Source: Closterium sp. NIES-65 | Taxonomy: Eukaryota > Streptophyta > Zygnematophyceae > Desmidiales > Closteriaceae | DNA length: 64,000 nt | Direction of reading: 5' to 3' | Assembly: GCA_948144175.1 (NCBI GenBank) | Contig: CANXME010001453.1 | Location: 2,046,001-2,110,000 of the forward strand | Shown here: one piece after another, positions 23,800 to 31,850 of the stretch | Layout: the number at the start of each line of letters is the position of its first letter | Numbering within the stretch: the stretch's first letter is position 1 | Made by a program: the position numbers and the translations under genes | The notes under the pieces: generated by a model | The model's database searches: none | The model's input: only the letters and a program-made list of their open reading frames with translations | Told to the model about the DNA's origin: nothing

Positions 23800-24168
23800 T
23801 GTGAGGATCTAGGATCGAGCTCAGAAAAGAGAGTTTGAATTGAATTATCACCTAGGTACAACACGAGGCTATATAAAGGCTCAACACAAGGCCCAGTAAC
23901 CAGGTGTTACGCGAAGGTTCCGCGGGTCGCGAAGCGTCCCGAACAGATCCTTCCCGAATTCGGTAGAAGGCGATTTGGTGGCAACCGAAAAGCCCAGAAT
24001 TCGGTGCACGCAACCTAGCTCGGTGCTATAACTATAATAAAATATAGGAAAGCACCTCGCCTAGGAAATCAAGTAACTCATGCATGCATATAATTATCCT
24101 ATGCTAGAAATAGCATAATAAAGTAAAGGCAAGCAAGCATAGCTAGTATAAGCCGTCGTACTCTCACA
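23800..24168 (-). repeat. LTR of a second copia type (369 bp)
   Basis: On the minus strand it begins TGTGAGAGTACG and ends ATCCTCACA (terminal inverted TGTGAG/CTCACA). It is preceded by a polypurine tract (complement of 24169-24186, TTGAGGGGGGGG type) at the normal copia 3' position, so this is a 3' LTR in minus orientation. No primer-binding site follows its other end, which abuts the gag leader, so it marks an insertion into that older element. No second copy is in the window. Confidence 0.7.
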
Positions 24169-24396
24169 CGCCCCCCCCTCAAGCTGGGTGGCGTGAGATA
24201 CACCCTGCTTGACAAGATAGTCCTTGAGAGCACGGCGTGCGTTGCCCATATCAGCTTCTGCAACTTAACTGTCCTCAGTGGTGTCGTATCCCTTCCAGTG
24301 AGTGTCGGCCTCCAGCTATGAGGAGAGAAGTGGGGCGTCGCCTGTGGCGCCAGCCAACAGCATCGCCATGTCCAACATGACGTCCAGCAAGTCAAA
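24169..24396 (-). other. 3' end of a truncated minus-strand copia
   Basis: The polypurine tract and about 200 bp upstream of it on the minus strand. Short frames show no domain that can be named with confidence. The sequence stops at a junction with the plus-strand copia remnant at about 24397. Confidence 0.5.
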
Positions 24397-25600
24397 ATGA
24401 GAGTGAAGTCGACACCTGCAGGGGAGGATCAAGCCAAGGAGTTGCAGCTGACTTTGGTGAAGCCGGCGAAGAAGGCACCAACAGGGCAGCAGCCGAGAGG
24501 GGAGCAGGCAGAAGTGAAGCCAACCCAGGAGGAGTCGGCGATCGGGCAGTTGGCTGGGGAACCGACCGCAGGGGAGAAGTCGGCAGGGACGCCGACCAAG
24601 ATGCAGCAGGATGCTGAGAGCTGCGAAGTTGGTGACGAAGGAGGTGACGCCGGGGAGTCCACCGACAGCGATGCTGTGGAGGTCTAGCCTGAACCTCAGA
24701 CGTCAGGCCGAATCCGGAGGCCGCCCGACTTTTTCGTCCCCGCTGCCTTCACCACGGTGTACGACGTGGACGGCGATAACCTGCTATACGATGACGTCGA
24801 GGAGGATGAGGAGTTTCCAGAGCTCGTCCTCGACATGCATGCCGACCCCGAGTGCCGTTGGGATATCTCAGCGATGACGGTGAAGGAGGCATTGGCGAGC
24901 TGGAAGGGCGCGGCGGTGAAGGCCGCCATGGAAGAGGAGATCCGCAGCCTCATCGGCATGGGGACGTGGGAGCTGGTCGAACGCCCGCCGGGAGTGAACA
25001 TCATAAAAAACATGTGGGTGTTGACGACGAAGTACCACATCGACGACACCGTCGAGCGTGAGAAGGCAAGGCTGGTCGTGAAGGGCTTCACCGAGGTGTA
25101 TGGCGCCGACTATGACGAGACATTCGCGCCGGTGGGCAGCTACGTTACGCGGAGGATCTTAGACGCTGGAGTTGGTTGGCTACATGGACGCCGACGACGC
25201 CAGCGACAAGCAAAAGAGGAAGAGCGCGTGCGGCTACGTATTCGTCTACAGAGGGGACGCATTCTCCTGGTCGAGCCAGCGCATCAAGTGCGCGACGCTG
25301 TCGTTGACCGATTCCGAGTACGTGGCGGCCACCGAAGCCGGTAAGGAGGGACGCCGCCTTCGTTTCCTTCTTGCAGAGTTCCGGCAGCTGGATGCCGGGA
25401 AGCCGACCGTCCTCCGAGTAGACAACATGTCGGTCATCACGGTCGCCGAGGGCATGGGGTTGATGGGCAACCTCAAGCATATGGAGCGGCGACAGGCTTG
25501 GCTGCAGCACATGATGAAGCGCGGGAAGTTCTTGCTGAAGTACATCCCGACAGCTGAGCAGTCGGCCAGCTGCGCGCACTTGCGAAGCAGGTGCATCGTT
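24397..25600 (+). pseudogene. Copia pol remnant of a different lineage, RT core deleted
   Basis: 24397-24687 encodes a Glu/Ala/Lys-rich spacer. After a stop the frame continues with RRPPDFFVPAAF, WDISAMTVKEALASWKGAA and TWELVERPPGVNI (start of the copia RT), then LVVKGFTEVYGADYDETFAPV. At about 25160 it jumps directly to the RNase H region (LVGYMDADDA, RIKCATLSLTDSEYVAA, VLRVDNMSVITVAEGMGL). The central RT, including the YVDD active site, is missing, an internal deletion of several hundred codons. The normal D-x-LTK end after the last block is also lost. It is not the GC-rich lineage of elements A-G, because its spacer and RNase H sequence are clearly distinct. Confidence 0.88.
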
Positions 25601-25889
25601 GTCCGACTTGCTGCAGCGTTGGTACATCGTGGACTTGCAACGTTGGCAAGCTGTGACTTTGCTCTACTAGAACGCGGTCGGCCAAGTTGTGCTGGCACAT
25701 GGTCGACCGTGATGCACTGGAGGTCGACTAGCAGCTTTGCTAGGTCTGATGTAGTCTTGCATGCCAGTCTTGTTGCTATCATTGTTGTCAACTTTCCATA
25801 GTGAAACTCTTGCCAAATTGCCCCGTGAACTAGCAAGCAGTGTGTGCACTAGGAAAACGACTAAGGAAAGCAGAGATCACTCTTGCCTC
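25601..25889. other. Spacer between two copia remnants
   Basis: Contains GTCGAC words like those at 22228-22620. No gene recognised. Confidence 0.4.
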
Positions 25890-27106
25890 GTGCCTAGCAC
25901 GAGGAGATCTGGTTGCGCCGCCCACCTGGCTTCACTAGGTCGTTTCCTGCAGGTACCTAGTGGAGCCTCCGACGGCCAGTCTACTGTCTCCACCACGCGC
26001 CTCACGAGTAGCACGACACACTAAGTACGACGCTTGCAGCTCTTGGGTTTGATCCTTTGACTGCTGGCCCGTCGATGATTCTGCGCACCGACACTTCGCT
26101 GCCGCCGTTCTACATCCTCGCGTACGTCGACAACTTGGTTTTTGCCACTGCGTACACTAAGGCACTGGCCCTAGTGAAGTCTAAGCTGCAGAAGGGACAC
26201 ACGTGCACAGACCTGGTGAGCTGCGCAGCTATCTTGGCTTGCAGATCATCCGGGACAGAGCACGGCGCACCATTACCTTGACTCAGTGACACATGGTGCA
26301 CCAGGTCCTTTAGCGCTTTCGCTTCCAGTACTCCTCGCCATAGTCTACTCCTTTGCCTACCGGTCACTCGCTCTCTGCTCCACCTTCGGACGAGTCCGTA
26401 GAGCCGGGTGGTCCATATCCAGAGCTTGTGGGCTTCCTCATGTACCTCATAACCTGCACTCGACCTGACCTTGCCTACCCTCTTACCATCTTGGCACGCT
26501 ACATTGCGCCCCAGAGACACCGACCAGAGCACTGGGAGGCCGCTAAGAGGGTGTTGCGCTACTTGTGCAGTACGTCGGGCATGGGACTTGTGCTTGGAGG
26601 ACGGGGTCGAATTGTTCTCACTGGCCACGCAGAAGCGTCTTGGGTTGACGACTTATGGTACGCAACGATCATTACAGGGTTACACCTTCAGCCTTGGCTC
26701 CGGTTCTGTTTCTTGGCGGTCTACCCGCTCGTCCTCTGTTCTCAACTCCAATTGTGAGGTTGAGATCTACGCAGGGGCCATAGCTGCACAGGAGTTACGC
26801 TGGCTCATCTATCTGCTGACCGACTTGGGAGAGCGGCCTAGTTCTCCTCCAGTTCTGTACGTAGACAACAAGGCCATGATTGCCTTGTGCCAGGCGCACA
26901 GACTAGAGCACAGGACGAAGCACATCGCTCTGCGTTACTTCCTTGCTCGAAAGTTGCACCAGTGTGGTCAGCTTTGTCTCGCTTACGTGGCCACTCGAGC
27001 CAACACTGCTGATATATTGACCAAGGCACTTCAGCCTGGTGATCATCAGTGTTTCTGTACTGTTTTAGGCCTTGTGCCAACTTTCCCTCACTTGCTCACT
27101 TCATGA
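25890..27106 (+). pseudogene. RT/RNase H remnant of copia fragment H
   Basis: Homologous to the last third of the element B polyprotein. Three frames are needed: 26057-26281 (TDTSLPPFYILAYVDNLVF, with Asn replacing the second catalytic Asp), 26353-26640 (MYLITCTRPDLAYPL, KRVLRYLCSTSGMGL) and 26471-27106 (SCEVEIYAGA-type, VLYVDNKAMIAL, HRTKHIALRYFLA, ending PTFPHLLTS). Multiple frameshifts and the active-site change make it dead. Confidence 0.9.
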
Positions 27107-27333
27107 CTTTGCTTGTAATGTGATCAATTTACTTACCTGCATGCTTACACTTGCTTAGTTGTGATCACTATAGTGCTTGTTCCCATTTATATAACTCTGC
27201 GTGTGAACTGGCCTTGTGGCCATTCGCTTGTGCTCAAAGTGAGTGGTGACTTCGTGATCCACCTTGAGCTTGCTTAGCATTTCTTGACTGGTCTTGTGAC
27301 CCCTTGTTCCCCCCCACTGTGCCTATGGGGGTG

Positions 27334-27463
27334 TGTCAAACTATTATGTTGTCTGATTGTGTAGGATGTAGTGGGGTAGCCCATATGGGGTACAACCCAA
27401 TTAGGGTTAGTACTTGTACCAACTTTCTGTTCAATGCATTCATTCTCGCTTAGTATCCTGACA
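27334..27463 (+). repeat. 3' LTR of fragment H
   Basis: TGTCAAACTATT ... CTGACA, about 130 bp, with the superfamily core (gtagtggggtagcccatatg). The right end is inferred from family length and the ACA terminus. Confidence 0.75.
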
Positions 27464-27923
27464 GTTGCTTCATTCTTTCATAAGCCCAACAGAGGACAAT
27501 TGGGACGAGTTGTTACCCATGGTCGAGTTTGCGGTTAACCGCTCAATATATGATAGCATCTAAGAAAAACATTTACCGTGAACTGTGGTCGGCATCCCAC
27601 AGCACCTGCAACGCATAAGGATCGGTAGTTTAAAATTATGCGGCGCAAAGGATTTTGTGGGCAAGCCACGAGAAGCCCTACGCCGTTGGCTCCAATAAGC
27701 CCAACAAAGGCAAAAATCATATGCTGATATGAAACGCTGAAAAGTTTCATATTTGGTTGTAGACAAAATTTTTACTAAGCATGGAAAATATTCGGCTTAA
27801 GTTCCCTGGTGCGAAAAAGTTGTTCCCTCCCAGGATTGGGCTCTTTGAGGTGGTTCAACGAGTTGATGAGGTAGCTTATAAGCTCAAGCTACCTAATACC
27901 CTTCGGATTTACAATTTTCTTCC

Positions 27924-28299
27924 TGTCAGTAGAGCTACACTGTGAGATCCCCGATCGATCCTAGGGGGGGTTACAAGCGCGTTTGCCTGGGGGGTTATGG
28001 GTGCACTGACCCGCTACTGAAACAAGCCCTTTTATCCCAATGGTCTAGTGGTTGGGATTCTGACATGGTATCAGAGCGGTCTCGGGTTCGAATCCCGGTG
28101 TATGCACATGTTGGCCGTTGCCACTGTGCTCAGTCCTGGGCCTCCCAGTGTGGGGGGGTGTCAGTAGAGCTACACTGTGAGATCCCTGATCGATCCTAGG
28201 GGGGTTACAGGCGCGTTTGCCAGGGGGGTTATGGGCGCACTGACCCGCTACTGAAACAAGCCCTTCTATCCCAATGGTCTAGTGGTTGGGATTCTGACA
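27924..28299 (+). mobile_element. TRIM-type miniature LTR element, copy 1 (complete)
   Basis: LTR 27924-28065 (142 bp, TGTCAGTAGAGC...TCTGACA), primer-binding site tggtatcagagc 28066-28077, 93-bp internal segment ending in a polypurine tract (gtgtggggggg), LTR 28159-28299 (141 bp). A perfect 5-bp target duplication cttcc flanks it (27919-27923 and 28300-28304). It encodes nothing, so its movement would depend on proteins from other elements. It sits inside the gypsy integrase reading frame, between the GPY/F part and the FHVSLL motif, and so dates after that element. Removing it with one cttcc copy restores contiguous, though frameshifted, integrase similarity. Confidence 0.93.
28034..28098 (+). 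promoter_or_regulatory. tRNA-like structure with pol III box A/box B across LTR-PBS junction (copy 1)
   Basis: Box A match TGGTCTAGTGG (28041-28051) and box B match GTTCGAATC (28086-28094), starts 45 bases apart as in an intron-less tRNA gene. Possible D stem GTCT (28043-28046) with GGAT (28055-28058). Anticodon-type stem TCTGA (28059-28063) with TCAGA (28071-28075) around a 7-base loop. T arm CGGG/CCCG (28083-28086/28094-28097) with 7-base loop TTCGAAT. The acceptor stem does not pair, and loop position 33 is A rather than T, so it is not a functional tRNA gene. The 5' half resembles tRNA-Glu/Gly D arms. Use as a pol III promoter is inferred. Confidence 0.6.
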
Positions 28300-28660
28300 C
28301 TTCCATGTGTCTCTTTTAACAAAGTATGTTGCAGAAGGCAAGTACTTACCACCACCAACAATCGTTCTAAAGGAGGAACTAGATTATGAAGTTGAACGAG
28401 TGTTGTTGCATCATGATTGACAACTCGGTCGCAAGACTATACGACAGCTCCGCACCAAGTGGAAAGGCTATGGGCCTGAGCACAACTCTTGGGAGCCGGA
28501 AGAACATTCAACTGATACTGCGCTTCAGTCTTACATGGAAGACCTGGCTCAACGAGCACTCCCACAACTAGCGGTCGTAATGTGGTTCGTCGTGCTCGCA
28601 GCACTCGTCCTAAGAAGCACCCTATGGCAACGAGGACGTTGTCAGTTGGAAGGGGAGGAG

Positions 28661-30555
28661 TGTAACATCCACACCCAACAAAATGGGTAAATCTGGAAAC
28701 GTTACATTTTGCTGATGGGGAAATGGGTAAATGCCCTTTTTGTTGGGTGCAAAATGTAATTTGCACGTCAACCTGTCGCCTATTTGTCGAGCGAGGTGAA
28801 ATTTGAAGGTATCTGTTTTGAGTGAGCGCATTTGTGTGCTTTTTATTTTGGCGTTTACGGTTTGTGAAATACCTCAGCAGTTCATAAGTTTGTGCATTTT
28901 AGTGTGAGGTTGTATTCATACGTTTTCATTATTGTTCGTGTGAATTTCGTGTTGTTCGTATCGTGTCATGAATGTGCGTGAAGTTCCGAGTGCTCATGTG
29001 CTTTCGTGAGCCTTCGCGTGTTCATGTCTGTTCGCGTGCTGTTCGTGCAAGCTTCATGAGCGTTCATGTATTTTCGCGTTCGTTCATGTGCGCTCATGTT
29101 TGCTCATGAGTGTCTGTGTTTCATTCATGAGTGTTCTGTCAGTAGAGCTACACTGTGAGATCCCCGATCGATCCTAAGGGGGGGTTACAGGCGCGTTTGC
29201 CTGGGGGGTTATGGGCGCACTGACCCGCTACTGAAACAAGCCCTTTGGTCTAGTGGTTGGGATTCTGAAATGGTATCAGAGCGGTCTTGGGTTCGAATCC
29301 CGGTGTATGCACATGTTGGCCGTTGCCACTGTGCTCAGTCCTGGGCCTCCCAGTGTGGGCGGGTGTCAGTAGAGCTACACTGTGAGATCCCCGATCGATC
29401 CTAGGGGGGTTTACAGGCGCGTTTGCCTGGGGGGTTATGGGCGCACTGACCCGCTACTGAAACAAGCCCTTTTATCCCAGTGGTCTAGTTGTTGGGATTC
29501 TGACATGTTCCTGGTTTGTTCATGAGTTCTTCATGAGTGTTCATGGTGAGTGTCGAGTGTGCCGGGGAGTGGGGCTCGAGTTCTGACCGAGCCTTTGACT
29601 TTTCTCACGCAAGTCAAAGGCGCGAAATTCAGGACCCACGCGTGGGGTCCTGACACACGCGCGTGTGGCCTGACAGGAAGTGCGCGTGTGTCGGCACTGT
29701 TTCGATCGTGCACAGTGCGCACGATCGATACAAGACGAAGCGACATGATCGCTTCGTCATGCGCAGGACAACGCACGATCGCGTCAGCAATCGTCTTGTC
29801 CTGCACGACCAAGAAATATCTCGGTCGTGATGAGGGGCACGTGGGGCACTCGAGATTGCGGTTGACTAACGGGATTTTGCACTGACTTGGCGTGCACGAA
29901 AATTCGCCAAAAAGTCGCGCTGCTTTGCGTTATTATTTCGACAGAGGTACATAACGGCAAAGTCCGTTTCTAACTGAAAAACGGCATTCTCACACGAGCG
30001 TTCATGATCGCACACGAGTAAACATGAATGTTCGCGAGGAGAGTCAGCTGGAGGATTTGGCAGCAGTACAGGTTGAAGACAGTTATTCTACAGAGGCAAA
30101 GCAAGCCAGATTCAAGCGCAGTTAAACAACCGTTTTGAATGACAGCAAGGCGAAGACCTGGACGACAGTTAGACAACTACCTTGTGTGTATCCTTTGTGT
30201 GTCTAGGCCTTATTATATATGTATGCTTGTATTTGCTTGAGTTCATCAATCATCAATGAGTGAAGTTTTTTCTCTATCATCGTATTCACGTGAATAGAAC
30301 TTTTTGCACACAACCAGTTCGTCCTCATAACACTGCGCAAGGAGTTTTTGGGAATTCTCTAATGCACACGATCCTTTTCATACTTGGCGTGTCCCTCGAC
30401 ATAACACGGACCCTTGGATAGGGGCTGGCCTTGCCAGGCACCCAAGGACCCTTGGAGGTGACCCCGTGGGGACTGTTAAGTGTGAATTAAAGGTGTGCTT
30501 AGTAGCCTCTAGATCCCAATAGTGGTCAACACTTTCTAGCTGTGGAAACGTTACA
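28661..30555 (+). repeat. Putative long LTR of the gypsy element (interrupted by TRIM copy 2)
   Basis: Begins TGTAACATCC right after the chromodomain region, the usual position and start of a chromovirus 3' LTR. A matching inverted terminus GTTACA occurs at 30550-30555. Without the 374-bp TRIM insertion the length is about 1.5 kb. The first 90 bp contain nested inverted repeats (cacccaacaaaa/ttttgttgggtg and ttacattttgc/gcaaaatgtaa). The middle has ttcatgag/gttcatg word repetition. The right end is a guess, because no second LTR is present for comparison. Confidence 0.4.
29137..29505 (+). mobile_element. TRIM-type miniature LTR element, copy 2 (complete)
   Basis: LTR 29137-29270 (134 bp, with an 8-base deletion just before box A and an AAA end), primer-binding site 29271-29282, internal segment with polypurine tract gtgtgggcggg, LTR 29364-29505 (142 bp). 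Perfect target duplication tgttc (29132-29136 and 29506-29510). Box A (29246-29256) and box B (29291-29299) keep the 45-base spacing, and the TCTGA/TCAGA stem is retained. Same family as 27924-28299, separate insertion. Confidence 0.93.
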
Positions 30556-30859
30556 CCCTGTTGTAAAATTGGCGTGCTTGCGGATTTCTCTAGTAATGTC
30601 GATAGTAGATGCGATGTTTGCCGTCAGTGTCAAGAGAGGCCCCGGAGAACCCGTATAGCCCCTACAACGCGGCAGATTTTGGTATGTCGTGCTGCGACAT
30701 CGCGAAATTTCTTCTGTTCTCAAGGGGTTCGACTTCAAAATTCTGCTGCAATTTCAAGTGAGGCGGGTGTGTGATTCGTCGTACGACGGCGAGATAGTCG
30801 TTTTTAGACCGGCCCCAACCGGCAGCCGAATCGGCCCCAATGTTTGCGGTGATTGAGGC
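30556..30859. other. Spacer left of element D
   Basis: No gene recognised. The last five bases (gaggc, 30855-30859) are the target duplication of element D. Confidence 0.5.
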
Positions 30860-30985
30860 TGTCAAACTTATATGCTATAGTCTGTGTAGGCTGTAGTGGG
30901 GTAGCCAATATGGGGTACAGCCCACTTTAGGGTTTCATATTTGTACCCAACTCTTCCATAGTGCAATCATTCCTCATTCTTCACA
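30860..30985 (+). repeat. 5' LTR of element D
   Basis: 126 bp, TGTCAAACTTAT...TTCACA. Contains the shared core (gtaggctgtagtggggtagc). Confidence 0.95.
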
Positions 30986-31129
30986 TGGTATAGAGCAGGT
31001 TCCCTTGTGGGAACGCTTCTCAGGGCCCACCACTGAACTCGGCCTTTTCTTTTTTTCCTGCCCGAGGCGCGCCCCGTAGGCCGCCCTCACGTCGCGCCCT
31101 CCTAGAGGCCCCTCGCGCCACCCTTAGCG

Positions 31130-31750
31130 GCCCCGTCGCCACCCCTTACGGCCCCGTCGCCGTCCTTTGCGGCCCCGTCGCCGCCCCTCTAGGCCCCTCA
31201 CGGCCCCTTCACGGCCCCGTCACCGCCCCTCTAGGCCCCGTCGCCGCCCCTCTAGGCCCCTCGCGGCCCCTTCGCGGCCCCGTCGCCGCCCCTCTAGGCC
31301 CCGTCGCCACCCCTCTAGGCCCCTCGCGGCCCCTTGGTGGCCCCGTCGCTGCCCCTCTAGGCCCCGTCACCGCCCCTCTAGGCCCCTTGCGGCCCCTTCA
31401 CGGCCCCGTCGCCGCCCTTCGCGGCCACGTCGCAGCCCTTCGCGGCCCCGTCGCCGCCCCTAGCGGCCCCGTCGCTGCTCTACACGGCCCCGTCACTGCC
31501 TCTAGCGGCCCCGTCGCCGCCCTTCGCGGCCCCGTCCCCGCCTCTACCGGCCCCTTCGCCACTGAGCCGCCCAGCAGCCAAGCAGCCGAGCCACCCAGCA
31601 GCCGAGCAGCCGAGACGCCGAGCCGCCCATCAGCCGAGCCGCCGAGCCGCCCAGCAGCCGAGCCGCCGAGCCGCCCAACAGCCGAGCCGCCGAGCCGCAC
31701 AGCAGCCGAGCCGCCGAGCCGCCCTGCCGTCGAGCCGCTACTGTCACTGC
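31130..31750. repeat. GC-rich leader repeats of element D
   Basis: Irregular units such as ggccccgtcgccgcccctct, then ccgagccgcc units toward gag. It lies between the primer-binding site and the gag start at 31851. Arg/Pro-rich and Ala/Pro-rich frames through it are artefacts of the repeat. Confidence 0.85.
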
Positions 31751-31850
31751 CGAGCCGCTGCCACCGCGGTTATAGCCCTGTTCCTACTGGCGCGCCCCGG
31801 CCCTACTCACTCGGACTTGTGAAATCACTCCCTGCTAGACCACTGCTGTC

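Larger units (their letters stand above)
25890..27463 (+). mobile_element. Copia fragment H, 5'-truncated with 3' LTR
   Basis: Starts inside RT (EIWLRRPPGF region, 25890) and continues through YVD(N)LVF, RNase H and the conserved 3' region to a polypurine stem-loop (ccccca ... tggggg, about 27310-27331) and one LTR (27334-27463). The 5' half and first LTR are absent. No target duplication can be tested. Confidence 0.85.
27480..28657 (+). pseudogene. Ty3/gypsy chromovirus integrase C-terminus with chromodomain
   Basis: Decayed coding sequence. WDELLPMVEFAVNRSIYDS corresponds to the end of the gypsy integrase core. AQQRQKSYADMKR and KLFPPRIGLFEVVQRVDEV then VAYKLKLPNTLRI correspond to the GPY/F domain. 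After a 376-bp TRIM insertion (27924-28299) come FHVSLLTKYV and the chromodomain (DYEVERVLLHH, a stop, then LRTKWKGYGPEHNSWEPEEH). Several stops and frameshifts are present. Chromodomains of such integrases direct integration to modified chromatin. The rest of the element (gag, RT) is not here. Confidence 0.9.

Noticed and set aside
28034..28105. A genuine tRNA gene
   Set aside because: No acceptor-stem pairing, no U33 in the anticodon-like loop, and it spans the LTR/PBS junction of a retroelement. Kept as a tRNA-like regulatory structure instead.
31167..31463. Arg/Pro-rich protein at the start of element D
   Set aside because: Translation of the leader repeat between primer-binding site and gag.
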